Part shown: in pieces, positions 12,955-25,110 of the stretch
How the letters are laid out: every line of letters starts with the position of its first letter
Numbering within the stretch: position 1 is the first letter of the stretch
NCBI RefSeq assembly: GCF_037042905.1
Contig: NC_087261.1
Span: forward strand, 10,802,217 to 10,866,216
From: Lytechinus pictus
Taxonomy: Eukaryota; Echinodermata; Echinoidea; Temnopleuroida; Toxopneustidae
DNA: 64,000 nucleotides
Direction: 5' to 3'
Program-made: the position numbers and the translations under genes
Notes under the pieces: generated by a model
Seen by the model: the letters and a program-made list of their open reading frames with translations, nothing else
Databases searched by the model: none
Told to the model about the DNA's origin: nothing

Positions 12955-13110
12955 CATCTGTGGTTGTATCGGGAGAAGGAAGTCCAAGCTTTGCGAGACT
13001 ATTCAGAAATCTTGTTAGCAGCTGCACGGCCTCGACTCCGGTGAACTTTCGGGAGTCTCGTAAGGGTGGGGAGTGAGCTTGCTGCTACCCGGATGCGACA
13101 TCATGTTCAT
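12955..13110 (-). CDS. Id-family HLH repressor, exon 2 (C-terminal coding part plus start of 3' UTR)
   Basis: This exon is short and was found from splice signals. A pyrimidine-rich tract ending TTTTTATGATCTTGCAG precedes base 13110. Reading in phase 0, matching the phase-0 donor of exon 1 at 20120, it encodes 31 residues, starting MNMMSHPGSSKLTPHPYETP and ending ESRPCSC, then TAA at 13015-13017. Only 13015-13110 is coding. Serine/proline-rich composition and C-rich codon ends match exon 1 and differ from the AT-rich surroundings. The exon continues 60 nt past the stop to a strong donor, ATG|GTAAGC, at 12955/12954. From memory, vertebrate Id genes also split the coding region after the HLH, and several have an intron in the 3' UTR. 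What is inferred is the join itself; an mRNA would settle it. Confidence 0.62.
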
Positions 13111-16100
13111 CTGCAAGATCATAAAAAGAAAATATAATGAATGAACGAAGAAAGAAATCTTTTCTATGTAATACGAAAGTTTGCCCCCCCCCCTTTCAGT
13201 TGAGAACATGGGTTAGAATGTAGAAATCAGCTGAACCTAAGGCTGTTATCAGAACATTGCTTCAGACATTACCAAAGGAACACCAAATACCAGCAACAAA
13301 ATGCATGCCTCCTGGATCGCATCTGTTGTACAAAATGTTCAAGTATTTCATTTCGCATATAGGCTTACATTATGTATTCGTTCATTATATTGAGGCCTCT
13401 AGACACATGCTCACTAGCTGCATTGCATGACTGCCATATATACACGTACATGTATTAAAATATCAGGGGAACAGATGGCCGTAGACTTCCAACGGCATCT
13501 GTCCCCCCTTCTCATGTCACATAATCACAATGATGATCTTTGGAATATACCATGAACATGTATATGTACAATATCAAAGACTGTAGCTGCATGAGGCAGC
13601 CATGGGTCGAAGAAGAACATTTGTTCTTGATCTGAATTTATATCGATAGCTAAGTTCTACTACTGAATGATTTGGAGAAGCAGCTGAAGAGGGATACGGC
13701 ATCGTTCCTTCGCCCCCACCAAGAAACCTCCCACTGCCTTCCAAATATAAACCCACTTGCACTATTTAGCAGTGAAATGCAGATAAATGTCGGTACTATA
13801 GTGAAAACCTACGTTGCAAAAAATTGTAAGTACTGAGAACAAATTGCTAGCAGTACGTTGACAAGTGGAACAATTTGTGGTGATGAATCATGGTTCTTAA
13901 AGACTATTACACCAATAACACCATCAATGAGTTTTAAGTCGAAATCACACCGAGACATTAAATGAGGTCAGAGGGGATAGAAAGCACTCAACTAACTAAA
14001 TATGAAACAAGCAACTTTGGGCATGCTGGTTGGCTCAATTAGCTTTAGTCCTACACACCGTGTTTCATGCTGGTTTCTATTTTGTACCCCACACCCTGCA
14101 TGTAGTCTCATGTTCATTATCATCTGCAAGGCATCACGAAAACTCCCTTGTCGTAAATACCTATAAATTCAGTCCCTGTGTTTCCCTCTTATCTCACTGT
14201 TTTGTCATATAAGTATCATACTTTAACCCTGAAATGTAAACATCTATATAAATCATGGCATATTGGAATAGCAAGATCTTGCCACTTGAGGTCAATCAAA
14301 GGGAAGAAGTGATTCTCTTTGCACAAACATTTTCTTAAAAAGCCTCTTGTCTGTTCAGGTTCGAGTCAAGTACTACCATTATAGGTACTCGTTTATACAG
14401 AGGAGGTGCACCTGCTATCTCCTGTAAACCAATTAGAACTCCTAAGGAGAGCCTGTTCCTAATCAGGATTTTCCCACGATTAGAGGCCGGAGTATCGACC
14501 GGCCATTCCAGATAGAACAACGAAAATAGGAGTCGCCATTTCGATAACATAACAAGGCATTGTTATAAGCGGGACATCTCTCGAGTTAATGAGTAGGCCC
14601 TAAAGATCAATGCGATCAGATAGTCAAGTCAGCAGTTAGCTTTCTGTAAAATCCGAAAGAGAACCAAACAAATCAGACGCGGTCCGGCATGAATTCTAGT
14701 TTCGTTGTGATGAAAGTGTGTAGGGCCTGAGTGCAATTTATGCAAAAAGTTATTTTGTGACATTGGAATCAAAATTATGTCATAAGGTCTAATAAATTCA
14801 GACACTGTGCCACCGACGTGACCTTTTCTCACGATGAGATTTAAAAATTCGATAAATCGTTTCGAATAATTGATCACCCTCTCCACACAGCCGGGGAAAA
14901 TACTTTACGAAGTCTACTCATTACTTCGTCTGCCAAAAGTCTGGATATTGGGTTTTAAAATAAAATCAGCCAAATTAATGCCATTAAAGAGGTTACCTGG
15001 TATACTCGGCCATTGCAATTTGAGAAACGTTTGTTTGCACAAATCCGTTAGATCTAAATTTCATGCTATAGGCAATGATAGGTAAAGTACCATTCCATCT
15101 ATAATATAGGCCTGTCAATCGATGCCATAGTGCACTTGGGACAATCACGTTTGACAGTCACTAACAAAACGAAATTTGATAACAGATGTTATAATGTGCT
15201 CACAGGCCTGTATCCCACGATAACACATTAGTTCCATTCTGCCATTATGTTCATTGCTAATTGTCAAAACCGCATCGAGCAATGGGCGCAAATTGGCAAG
15301 GATTCGTCCAATGAGTTTCAAAATAAAAACAACCCCCTCGTCATATTCATAGAAAACAAAAGGAGGTCGTGTAACACAGGTGGCTTCTTGTTTTTCAAAA
15401 ATATCAACCGCACACCTGACAAAATTACTCAGCCGCGGAGAAAAAATATTGAATTTAATGTCACTCTTTGGTGTTTTGGAATGCTAGGTTATTGATTGTG
15501 AGCGAGCGCGAACAATTAAAAAGCAAACTGACTTGGAGCTGCAGTGAGAAGGATGCATGCGAATAAAAGGTATTGAGATGCCCCAATGAGCTTTTAATTT
15601 AAACGAGTGATTCAATAACATCCAATAAAGAAATAAATATCTGATAACAAAGTATCCATGATCGTAAAAATGATTTTCCTTTGCGACCATCTATAAATAA
15701 TATCAAGATTTCGAAAGCAACCAATATAAAACGTTTTCACAAAACCCCCAACGTAGAATTAACAGAAAATCCAAACGGTCGATTAAAAAAATCAAGGTTA
15801 AGGGATCTCAATTTCAACCGAATTGTAATCATATCATGGAACCGCAACTTTGTCAATAATATTGACACTGCATTTTATTTGCATCTCAGTATACATAACG
15901 ATATGTAAACGGTGTCTAAACGAGTGGAACTAATGAGAAATTCCGTAACATTTCGTTTATTTTTTTTAAATTGAAATCTGTTTCTTGGTGGCTATTTCTT
16001 ATCTATTGGTTGCAATGATCCAACACAAATTTGCAAAATGATAAAACTTGAACTTTCACCTAAAATATGAAATTTCATTATTGAACAACCTTATGATTAT

Positions 16101-19100
16101 CTAAATTTAGTATAAATTAATTCAAAAGATCAAAGCATATGTCGGGATTAAATATGCATTTGTAGCAATAATAATCATCCTCTTACAGCTGTCATATCAA
16201 ATGAATTGTGTTATCCGCGGCCGAAGGCATCTACAGCTGATCAAAAGATTGATAATCCTTTACATATTCCAAGTCTTTAATCTCATCATATCATTGTATT
16301 TCTTCACAAACGCTATGTAATATTCACATCATGTTACCATTTTAGGGATTTGCCTGGATTCAGAGGACTTTAGAAAATATTGCGATAGGATTATATCGCA
16401 GAAACATGATCTGCTACTGTGTTCAAGCATAGAGCTATTTCATTTCAAGTATAGTATACCACATGAACAATATAATGAAAATATCATGCCAGAACAAAAG
16501 TCTCCCCAGAAAGTGTTTACAGGGGATTTTCCCCCCATTTTCTTAATTTTATCACTATAATCGTAGTGTTACAATTATTATTGTTCAAATTAATGAATGA
16601 TTGGGCTTATGTTCTTATCTTTGTCAGAATCCTATGGATTGTAGATTGGTATGAACCATGGCTTATAGGATTTCGCTTCTTGGTCCGATACAAGCTCAAT
16701 ACGGTCCTCGTTTGGGAAAGGGAGACTGGCTCCTGGATCTATCATCGGAGTAGCTGACCCAAGACAAGATGGTCAATTCGTCTGGAGACACAGACCCAGA
16801 CGGCGTGGAGGAAGACCTTTCAAACCATGGACCCAGTCCAAAAAAGTCTCCCCTACGTGTTCATCTCAAACCGTTACAGAATCATCTCGAAAAAAATAGG
16901 CTACATAATGGTAACAGTTTATCTATATATGGCATTTCTTTTCATACCATTTGGCCTCTGACATTTGGCCGTTTTTTCACCCAAAGCAAAGAGATACACT
17001 GTATCGTCAACGCATATATCGACCAAATCTCTCCAGGGGTTCTGTTGCGACAGGGGGCATGTCGCGGCTTACCCTATGTCAGAGCCGTCTGTAAGGTGCG
17101 TATCTACATGACACACAGATGGAAGATGTGCCATAAGGGATCTTGACGAATCGAAACAATAGAGAAGATGTCCGAGTTTACTATAATGCGATTTGGACCC
17201 CCCCCCCATTCGCGTTAGCACACATTCCTCTTATCTATAAGGCTCTACAAAAGCAAATGGAAATAATAAGCGGTACACCCCTCCACCTTCACTTCCATAA
17301 AACCCTGATAAAATAATAAACATTTGTTCCAGATTAAAATCGACTCGAATGCAGGGGGAATATCTGTCAGCGTCAGAGCGTTTCACTTTCGTCATAACGT
17401 TACTGACATACCGACTTTATCAAGAAGTGTTCCTTTCAATATATTATTTCAATTCAATCTCCTCTTTATTACATTCTAAATAAATTTCGTAAAGAATCAG
17501 TGGAGCAAGATCTATTTTGATTGCTTCGCAGATGTCGCTTGGTATGTATGCATTAGCGTGATTAGGAACCGAATGGGCAATGAAACAATGGGAGACACTA
17601 AACTTGACAACGATCTGCAAGGTGTACAGATGGTCGGAGAAGCACCTCTAAAACTTTAATCTTGATAATTATGCATGAAAGTATCCACAGGGCTACGATC
17701 ACAGCTTGCCCGAAATTGCTAATGGATTAAAATGGCAACGGCTCCTGCAGAGCCCGACTTGATGTAGTCCCATACGGTCAGTTTGCTGCGAGTGCGAGGA
17801 GATGGGTTAGAGGTTCTCAGGTAATGGCAGATGGTAGGCACAGAGTAAGGTTGTCATGGGACGCTGTCCTACTTCACTCACAACTGTCGTGGTATTTCCG
17901 ATTGGGAGATTTTCTCCAAGGAAAAATAGGGACTCAGGTGACAATTGTTCATCTACGAAGGAATAATATAGCAGATATTTTGAAGAAAAAAAAAACAAAA
18001 CAAGTAAGACCACGCCCCCGCGTGCCTCAGAAGAGGGCCAGATGGGTAGGGTTCAGGTCGGGGGCGAACGTCAATAGCGCCATCACACGGTCTTTGGCTC
18101 TTTCAGCCTGAGCTGAGGAGGGAGCGAGATCAATAGTTTATAGGAAAGCCCTTCAATAGCAACTCGCAAGTATATTTTAAGACAGCAAAATTAAGAGGCT
18201 TTTTGCTAAACCACATGACATAACAGTATACTAATTAAAATTTCCCAACTGCGGCAAATAACTTTTAAATGTGGTAAAGGGGTATACATCGACACGGGCT
18301 ACGGATCATTGTGGATTCTTCGCACATGCAATGTGTTTCTCTAAATTAACACATTTTTGTACAACCCATTTTTAGTTCTAACCTTTAGACATGCATTGCC
18401 ACCCCTTCATGATGCAGTTTCCACTTGGAGAAGGATGCAACCTTCTTACCGGGACTATTGCACACCAGGAAAACAGGTGTGTCCGCTTGAATTCTTTGAT
18501 AGCATTAAAATAAACCAGGAACCTCTTCATCTCGAGCTGCAAAAGTCACTTCAGCCAGGTGGTCTTTCCTGCTTTGGTGGTCGGCAGTCGAGTTCACAAC
18601 TTCCTCCTTCGAATACGCTGGAAAGAGCTTCAAATTTTTCAGTGTATGGGCATACTTTCAATTTCAGTCACTTCAATTACGGGATACTGCTTCATTCATA
18701 ATCAATGCCATGATTTGACCTAGGATTCGAATGCATAACATTTGCAAAACTTCCTGATGCAAGGTCGAACAACGTCAACCTCAGTAACGGTGATACCGAA
18801 ACTAGTCATGGAAGATCAGCGTAATATCAGAATCACAACCAAACAACACATTAGCACTAATATAGAAAGCGTGAAGGCTTCGGAAATATCAACATTGGAG
18901 GATCGAGGACACGGGAGTGTACATATAGATGTACTGTAGGCTTGTAAGCCCTATTAAAATAATTATAAACCATAGGGCCTATAATATAATGTGAACCTAA
19001 GGAAATTAGACCTTCCTTGTTCAACACAAACCATGTTTTCATGGTCTTGCCTTCTACAATCGATGAATGAAAATGAAGAAAAAAAATTACATGACCATCG

Positions 19101-20119
19101 GAATGAAATACAATTTGATCGCAAGCACAACCAGTCAAATGTGGGCGACGTTTCTAAGAACGCTATTTTTTCGCAAGGTCATATCTTCGCCACATAATCC
19201 TCATTAACGATTAGCAGATTAGCTATGTTTCCTTTCTCTCCCGTCTGTTTTTATCACGAAGCTGAAACAACACATGAATGAATTCTGAAAGGATTGTTCG
19301 AGGGAAAACGGGGACCAAGTGTTGGGGAGCAACAGCTGGGGTGTTCGACCGAGGCGGAATTGAAAAGAGGACGATAGAAAGGAAGGCGGACTTGGCTATG
19401 GGGTTACTTCCAAAGAACTACACAATAGAACTGCAGATGAAAGGAAATGCCAGAAAGGACCATCGCATATTGAATGGTATTACAAGAATAACCATGATAC
19501 AGCTGGTCTTTCATTGACAGCGTCGAGTGAAGAAAAAGGCTGGTAAATTTGGTTCAAGACAATGACGTCAGAAACTTTACTTTACTCAGTCCTTTTATTG
19601 AGGATATATTATATGGGACATCTGCAAAATGGCAAAAAATATTGACAAGGCAAATTATTGAGGAAAACCAGGATGTGGGGCCGCTCGACTGTTTAGTTTA
19701 AGGCTTATTAAAGCTTCACCAGACATGCCAGATGTCATTCATATTTAGTGTAACTTAGTCAGTGTATCCATGGAGCTATTCATACATCTTGACATGAGCA
19801 TGATGGTGCATGGTATGGTACAGCAATGACTTAGAAATAGAAGAATGGATATAAATTTAAAATTAGCATGATTTATTGGCTTTTATCAAAAAAGTATATT
19901 GAACAAAATGTTAATCAGAATTATGCAAGATCATGACGATACGTGGAATCGATAATTATTGTAAATGTGTATGTTATCAGGCGCTAGGCTGGCTTATTGA
20001 AGTTATGACCAAGGAGAGATAAACATCACAAATGCTATATGCTGCCAATGATCAATTACACGGCCATGACTGTACGTAGATGTTCTTTCCCAGACTATTT
20101 TGTGAAAAAAAATTAATAC
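13111..20119 (-). other. Id intron 1 (about 7.0 kb)
   Basis: Bounded by the donor CAG|GTATTA at 20120/20119 and the acceptor CTTGCAG at 13111-13117. I see no named gene nested inside it. Several exon-like open stretches occur. Around 16669-16973 two overlapping plus frames stay open, one reading ...GVADPRQDGQFVWRHRP... and the other starting with an ATG in good context at 16769. Around 17474-17659 both strands stay open for about 59-67 codons. None has a recognisable domain, so I treat them as unproven. A perfect CRE octamer (TGACGTCA) is at 19563-19570 and a run of nine C at about 17200. Confidence 0.5.
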
Positions 20120-20650
20120 CTGTTGTCTTTGATGATAATCACTGTATCCCTGATGATGAAAGAGAGATGTTTGTTGAGGGTAGCATTGCTGCTGATGTTG
20201 TCTCGCGTTACTCTGTGTGTGTACCCCGAGCGGTGTGGCTGGCGGGCATGTCATCTGCTGATGGCCCTGTTGCTGAGGGACTATGGTAGTGAACGGCATC
20301 CTGTTGGAAGCGGCCGGGGCGGGCATGGCCATAGAGTCAGTGATCATCCCGGTAAGCGCATTCACGCTCCCCATCATTTTCACATCGATATTCTTTCCTT
20401 CTAACGCCGTCTGCAAGTCCTGGATATAGTCTATGACATGTTGCAGGATTTCTACTCGCGTGACTTTCCTGTTCTTGGGGATTGTCGGCACCAGTTGCTT
20501 CAGTTTTTCGTAACAATCCGACATGGTGAAATTTGAGACTCCAGCGCGTTTCTGCTTCTTTTCTCCGCCGGCGTGCAAGGGGAGCGTGTGATGGAGGTTC
20601 GCTGGATACTGCTGGTGTTGTACAGCCGTCTGCATCTGTGGTTGCTTCAT
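20120..20650 (-). CDS. Id: Id / extramacrochaetae-family HLH repressor, exon 1
   Basis: Dominant-negative helix-loop-helix protein expected to bind E proteins in the nucleus and keep them off DNA. Exon 1 encodes 177 residues. Helix 1 starts at about 44 ([12 protein letters not shown]), the loop is [11 protein letters not shown], and helix 2 is [18 protein letters not shown], to about residue 84. This is very close to vertebrate Id1-Id4. There is no basic DNA-binding region before helix 1, only a KKQKR patch at about 31-35 separated by GVSNFTM. The ends are Q/H-rich (residues 3-14 and about 126-177), longer than in vertebrate Ids. The start ATG at 20650 has a good context (GCCATCATGA). The ORF runs on to 20003, but the last 38 residues read through a donor, CAG|GTATTA, so the exon ends at 20120 in phase 0. 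Joined to exon 2 the protein would be 208 residues. Intron retention would give the longer tail. Confidence 0.93.
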
Positions 20651-21400
20651 GATGGCTGTGATTCGAATATCTCTTCCTAGTAACTGATGATCGCAATAAA
20701 TGTCTTCACAAGAAGACGTTTCACTGTCAACGTTTCTGAGCTTGTATCCGATGCTTGAAATAGATTACTGCTCTTGAGACTTGGACTGTGTGGAAATTCG
20801 AAAATTAGCACTGCAGCTGCAGAGTTTTATTTCATAGCAGGATGTGACTCGAAAGCAACTAATGAGCGAGATAATCACTTTGAAATAGACATGGGATGTA
20901 TTCACTTATGTACTTTATCTCCAGATCGCAGCAGAGAAAGCACTCCAAAACTTTGAAATTAGGACGCTTGATAAAAAAATGTCAATGAGCGACAGATGAA
21001 AGAAATACGTGTTCTCTGTAATCAAGGACTATCGGCTTGTGAGTATCGTCAGGAATGTACTCCACCGATAAGCGAGAAAGCCAGGTATATCGCACTGTAC
21101 GCATCGGTGCATGCAAAATACACACACACGTTCCAGGCTCGTACGCACAGCCGTATGGCATGCAGGCAATAGTATGCGGGCGATATAGTGTACGTGCACT
21201 GTCGTGAATTGTGTGTCATGAGAAGTCACGCAGGACCTCGGGGACTATTTCACGCTGGGGTAAATTACGACTACCATCGCACAGCCGGACTCGACCAATC
21301 ATATTGCAGCATTTGATTAATTACGGGCGATCACCTATCCCTCGTGTTATCTGTTGGCCCCATTGACAGAGGCCAATCAAAATTTATCTATAGATCTTTA
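20651..21400 (-). promoter_or_regulatory. 5' UTR and putative promoter region of the Id gene
   Basis: Sequence upstream of the Id start. I see no TATAAA at a usable distance. CCAAT boxes lie at 21295-21299 and 21373-21377 and a CAGCTG E-box at about 20815. The transcription start cannot be placed from sequence alone. Short frames on the plus strand (20774-20956) look incidental. Confidence 0.35.
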
Positions 21401-23610
21401 GAAGATTTTATGTTCATCTTCGAGATAAGATTGCACTTGAAAGAAGCTCTATTTAAAAAACAAAGTCCTAATATTATGATCAGGGATTCTACTTGCCAAT
21501 TAACCAGTACAATTATATGATCAGAAAGCTACACTGCACTGTCGCATTTCGGTACGCAACAGGAGGGGAGGGGGCGGTGTGGGTGACAGCGCCTTCATAA
21601 ACCTACCCTTTCCATTACATTTTTTTCAAATAAAAAGTAACCCAAAGTAATTTGCATCTTTATCCTTCAGGAAGTTCAGGGTCATGTCAAAATATGCGGA
21701 GGGGTACACATGTAGGCATATATCCTCAGCTCGGTCGTTTTGCTCGCTCGTTTCCAAATGGTTTCTTCTTTACTTCTTTTTTTTTAAAGATTATAATACT
21801 GATTTTTACTCCTTGTGTGAAAAATGCAGCTTATCGTTGCAGTCTTACTAGTAGATACAGTCATTCGAAATATTATATAGGGCCTAAATATACATTTCCC
21901 TTGTAATTGTCATCATAATTATTAAAATCCGATAGAATTGCCAGTCTAAATCGTTCGAGTTTATCCTTTGATTGAAATTGCACGTACATGTAGTTCAAAT
22001 TAGCAAAGACGATATCCTGCATACCAGAATGTTATAACTAGAAATGGCCTCGGCAACAAATTAGGAATTAGCTGAGCTTTGAAATTCGTAGAAACGACTG
22101 AGACAACAATTATCTTCACAGATTCGTCGGAACGATTAACGGAATTAGCTTAAATTTAAATAAAAAGAAGTTCTTCACTAAAAGATTATAAATATTCCAG
22201 TGGTCATTTCCAAGTTCAACGCTGAAAGCGCCAGGATGGTGATTGATGAAATGACATTCATACAAGTTCAAACTAACATGACAAACAAACAAATTAGAGA
22301 CGCGTCATGTCATGGTCGTTACTCAGAGGGGGTTTCCCAGTAAAGTAAAGGCGTTTATCAAAACAATGCTGTCACTCTCCTCTTTTATTAACACCAGAAA
22401 TTTCATTAAGACCAACATAAACATTTCAGGGTTCTTGATGAAATCGTCTTAGTTTTCGCGTGAAAATCATTATAGACTCATAATGATGTTTTCAAAGCAT
22501 AGAGGACATTGTCATGTGCAAGTGAATAGCATATTGCCTGTCTATCAACAGTGGTGTTAATAATTACTTAACCCGGTAAATATACTCAAATGCCATAATT
22601 GTAGTCACAACCTTCACTATCTTAATTATATCGCTAAGACCGAACACAAGGGGGCGGCATTTCGCTAAATCATATGATATTGATAAAAGCAATTGATAAA
22701 ATCCACTTTCACTATTGAAAAGGTTTTCATAAATCGTTATTTACGTTTTCAAAATCAGACCCAATTAGGAGTATTAATATAAGAGAAGATGTACATGGTG
22801 TGAAAATATTATTTTTGGGGCAGTTTTAATTTGTGGCATATACATGCAATTACTGTTAAAACACCTAACATTGTCCAAAAGGAATATTCCTGCTTTCTCT
22901 TTATGTTTTTAGATTGTTTTCGTAACTGTTACATGTTGAATAAAATAGAAGAGAAAATTATTTTCTCTATCGAAAAATCTAAGATACCATCATCATTCTC
23001 TCCTCAAGGAACACGTCGTTTCGGGCAAAGTTCAGACCATTTGCCGAACAGGACGGGCAGTCCTCCTCCAGCGCGGGCTCCCCCGGGGGAGCAACTTGGC
23101 AGTGACGGGTGTCAAGCTGAACAAATTTTGACTTTGTTTGATGACCTGATAACAGAGTGATGGAATTCTCAAATCTGTCTGATCGTGACAACAGACATGA
23201 TTATTCCTAGTAGAGACTGAAAGAGAGAAATATAGGGGGGGGGGGGCGAATGGATGTGCTTCTCGTATATGTCACCTAATAAAAAATAGGGCGAAATCCC
23301 CAAAGTCATCAGGCGAGCCAACAGGCTACAGAACATTGTCATGAAAATAAAATATTTTTCAAATGCTGGAAAAGTTGTTTTGTTGTTTCGTTTTACATGT
23401 AATGATTGTTATAATATTAACTTTGGATGCCTCCCCTTAGAATATACATGTAGAAGCGCCATTTTTTTTTCAGTACAAACTTTACAAAAAAAATGTATAT
23501 TTCGGAACAGGAAAAGGGCTATACTTTCATAATTACATATATGATATATGATATTAATATGTGCTCCATGCCGGAGCTCCATGTCTGCAGTCAGAAAGGC
23601 AAACTGTCGA
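21401..23610. other. Non-coding DNA
   Basis: No recognised gene. A small GC-rich patch at about 23020-23110 (GGGCTCCCCCGGGGGAGC) stays open on both strands but matches nothing I know. A run of ten G is at about 23236. Confidence 0.4.
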
Positions 23611-24010
23611 TGCCAACTCGTCCACTCATCACATGGTCTACCTTCATTTAGTCTAATGCCTTTCCGTCCATCAACATTTCGTCTAACAACCATTTGGTCT
23701 AAATAACTATTTGGTCCAATAAATAAATCACTTTGTCTAATCACCAGTTCGTCAATGACCATTTCGTCTAATAACCAGTTGGTCTTATACACATTTTGTT
23801 TTCATTCATTTCGCCCAAATAGACCAAATGATTTAAGGACTAAATGGTCATTGGACCAACTGGATATTAGACGAAATGGTGAGTGGACGAAGTGGCAATT
23901 AGACCATGTGGATAGTGGACGAATTGATGATAGACCAAATAATAATAGACGAGTTGAATTGGGAATTAGACGAATTGGCATTAGACCAATTGGAAATAAA
24001 CCAGTCAGAA
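23611..24010. repeat. Foldback repeat built of a 15-17 bp GACSAAnTGG unit, copy 1
   Basis: The left arm (to about 23790) carries units such as CCATTTGGTCTAAT and CAGTTCGTC. The right arm (about 23825-24005) carries their reverse complements, such as GACCAAATGG, GACGAAATGG and GACCAACTGG. A 30-bp loop separates the arms. The order of unit variants in the right arm is shared with copies at 24165-24555 and 53715-54022, so this is a defined element family and not a random microsatellite. Open frames across it are artefacts. Confidence 0.8.
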
Positions 24011-24164
24011 ATGTATATAGAGCCATAGGAGTAACTCGTACTCCTTGGTCGAACCAGAAACCTACACAACCCTTGCCGTTGCAAGGTAACCTCGCGGACC
24101 CACCAATTACCTACCTCCACGGAAGTAGGTCCATGCAAGAACCAGTTCAACCCGCAGGATAAAT

Positions 24165-24555
24165 TGCCAATTCGCCAACTCGTCCACTCATCACATTGTC
24201 TTCCTTCATTTAGTCTATAATGCCATTCCGTCTATCAACATTTCGTCTCACAACCATTTTGGTTCAGTCATCACTTCGTCTAATCACCAACTCGTCCATG
24301 ACCACTTTGTCTCATAAACAGTTGGTCTAATATCTATTCTAATTTCTATTTTCATTTATTCCCCGTCCAATTACACTTAGTCCCATTAGACCAAATGCTA
24401 TATGGACTTAATGGCTGTTAAACCAACTGGTTATTAAACGAAAGGTAAGTGGACAAAATGGCAATTAGACCTTGTGGATATTGTGGACGAAATGATGGTA
24501 GACCATATGATAGTAGACGAGTTGGTCGAATAGGCATTATACCAAAATAAACCGT
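24165..24555. repeat. Foldback repeat of the GACSAAnTGG family, copy 2
   Basis: Starts with CCAACTCGTCCACTCATCAC, nearly identical to the start of copy 1, and has the same left-arm, loop and right-arm layout. The loop contains TTCATTTATTCCCCGTCCAATT. It is separated from copy 1 by about 150 bp of unrelated sequence. Confidence 0.78.
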
Positions 24556-24959
24556 TCACAGCTGTGCAGACGAACATGCCAGTAATCCAAACACTCCACC
24601 TATTCTTTATCGAAGGTAAACCTGTAAACATGCCCATTCTAAGCCCCTACACCTCCCTCCAGAATCATTAGTCTCAAAGCTAAACCCTAATCAACCGATT
24701 CGGTATGTATGTTGGATTTTAATGCTCCAAAACATTGCATTTAACATCATAAATGAAGGAAAGCACGTCCTAAAATTATTTGCTAATCATCTCATGTGTC
24801 TCAGAATGTTAACATGGCAAGTTTCACGATTTTAATCGCTTGTATTGTCCACCTGTGGTAGCACAGGGTTCGTATTTTGAGAATAAGGGTGTGGTGGAAC
24901 TCCACTGGTTCCCAATGACAGGTGATTAATTGGCCCTCCTAAGCCCCCCTCCAATACTA

Positions 24960-25110
24960 CCAGAGCTCACGGCGACAGACCGGCGCCACGATCCGTGACG
25001 TCATCCATTCATCCACCCACAATCCGATAGCAGACGGGCGCCGGGCTGGCGGTCGCCATAGCAACCCAAACGCCAATCACCAACATCAAAGGCACGCCGC
25101 AGCCTGAATC
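24960..25110. promoter_or_regulatory. Promoter-like island with CRE and RFX X-box
   Basis: GC-rich block in an AT-rich setting. It holds a perfect CRE octamer, TGACGTCA, at 24996-25003. A strong RFX X-box match, GTCGCCATAGCAAC, is at 25052-25065 and a CCAAT box at 25073-25077. X-boxes of this form are typical of cilium gene promoters (family knowledge). No first exon can be assigned. A minus-strand ATG overlaps the X-box and opens only 16 codons, and a plus-strand ATG with good context at about 25137 opens 32 codons. Confidence 0.35.

Noticed and set aside
17880..17960. 71-nt minus-strand exon between CCTTCGTAG and GTGAGT inside Id intron 1
   Set aside because: Length is not a multiple of 3, so it would break the Id frame, and the peptide is not Id-like.
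20003..20119. Extension of the Id protein by 38 residues to the ORF end
   Set aside because: It reads through a donor site (CAG|GTATTA) into intronic A/T-rich sequence. Kept only as a possible intron-retention form.
23755..24162. 135-codon ORF with repeated RRNG/WTKWQLD-like motifs
   Set aside because: The periodicity comes from the 16-bp GACSAAnTGG repeat arms; it runs into unrelated sequence without splice sites.
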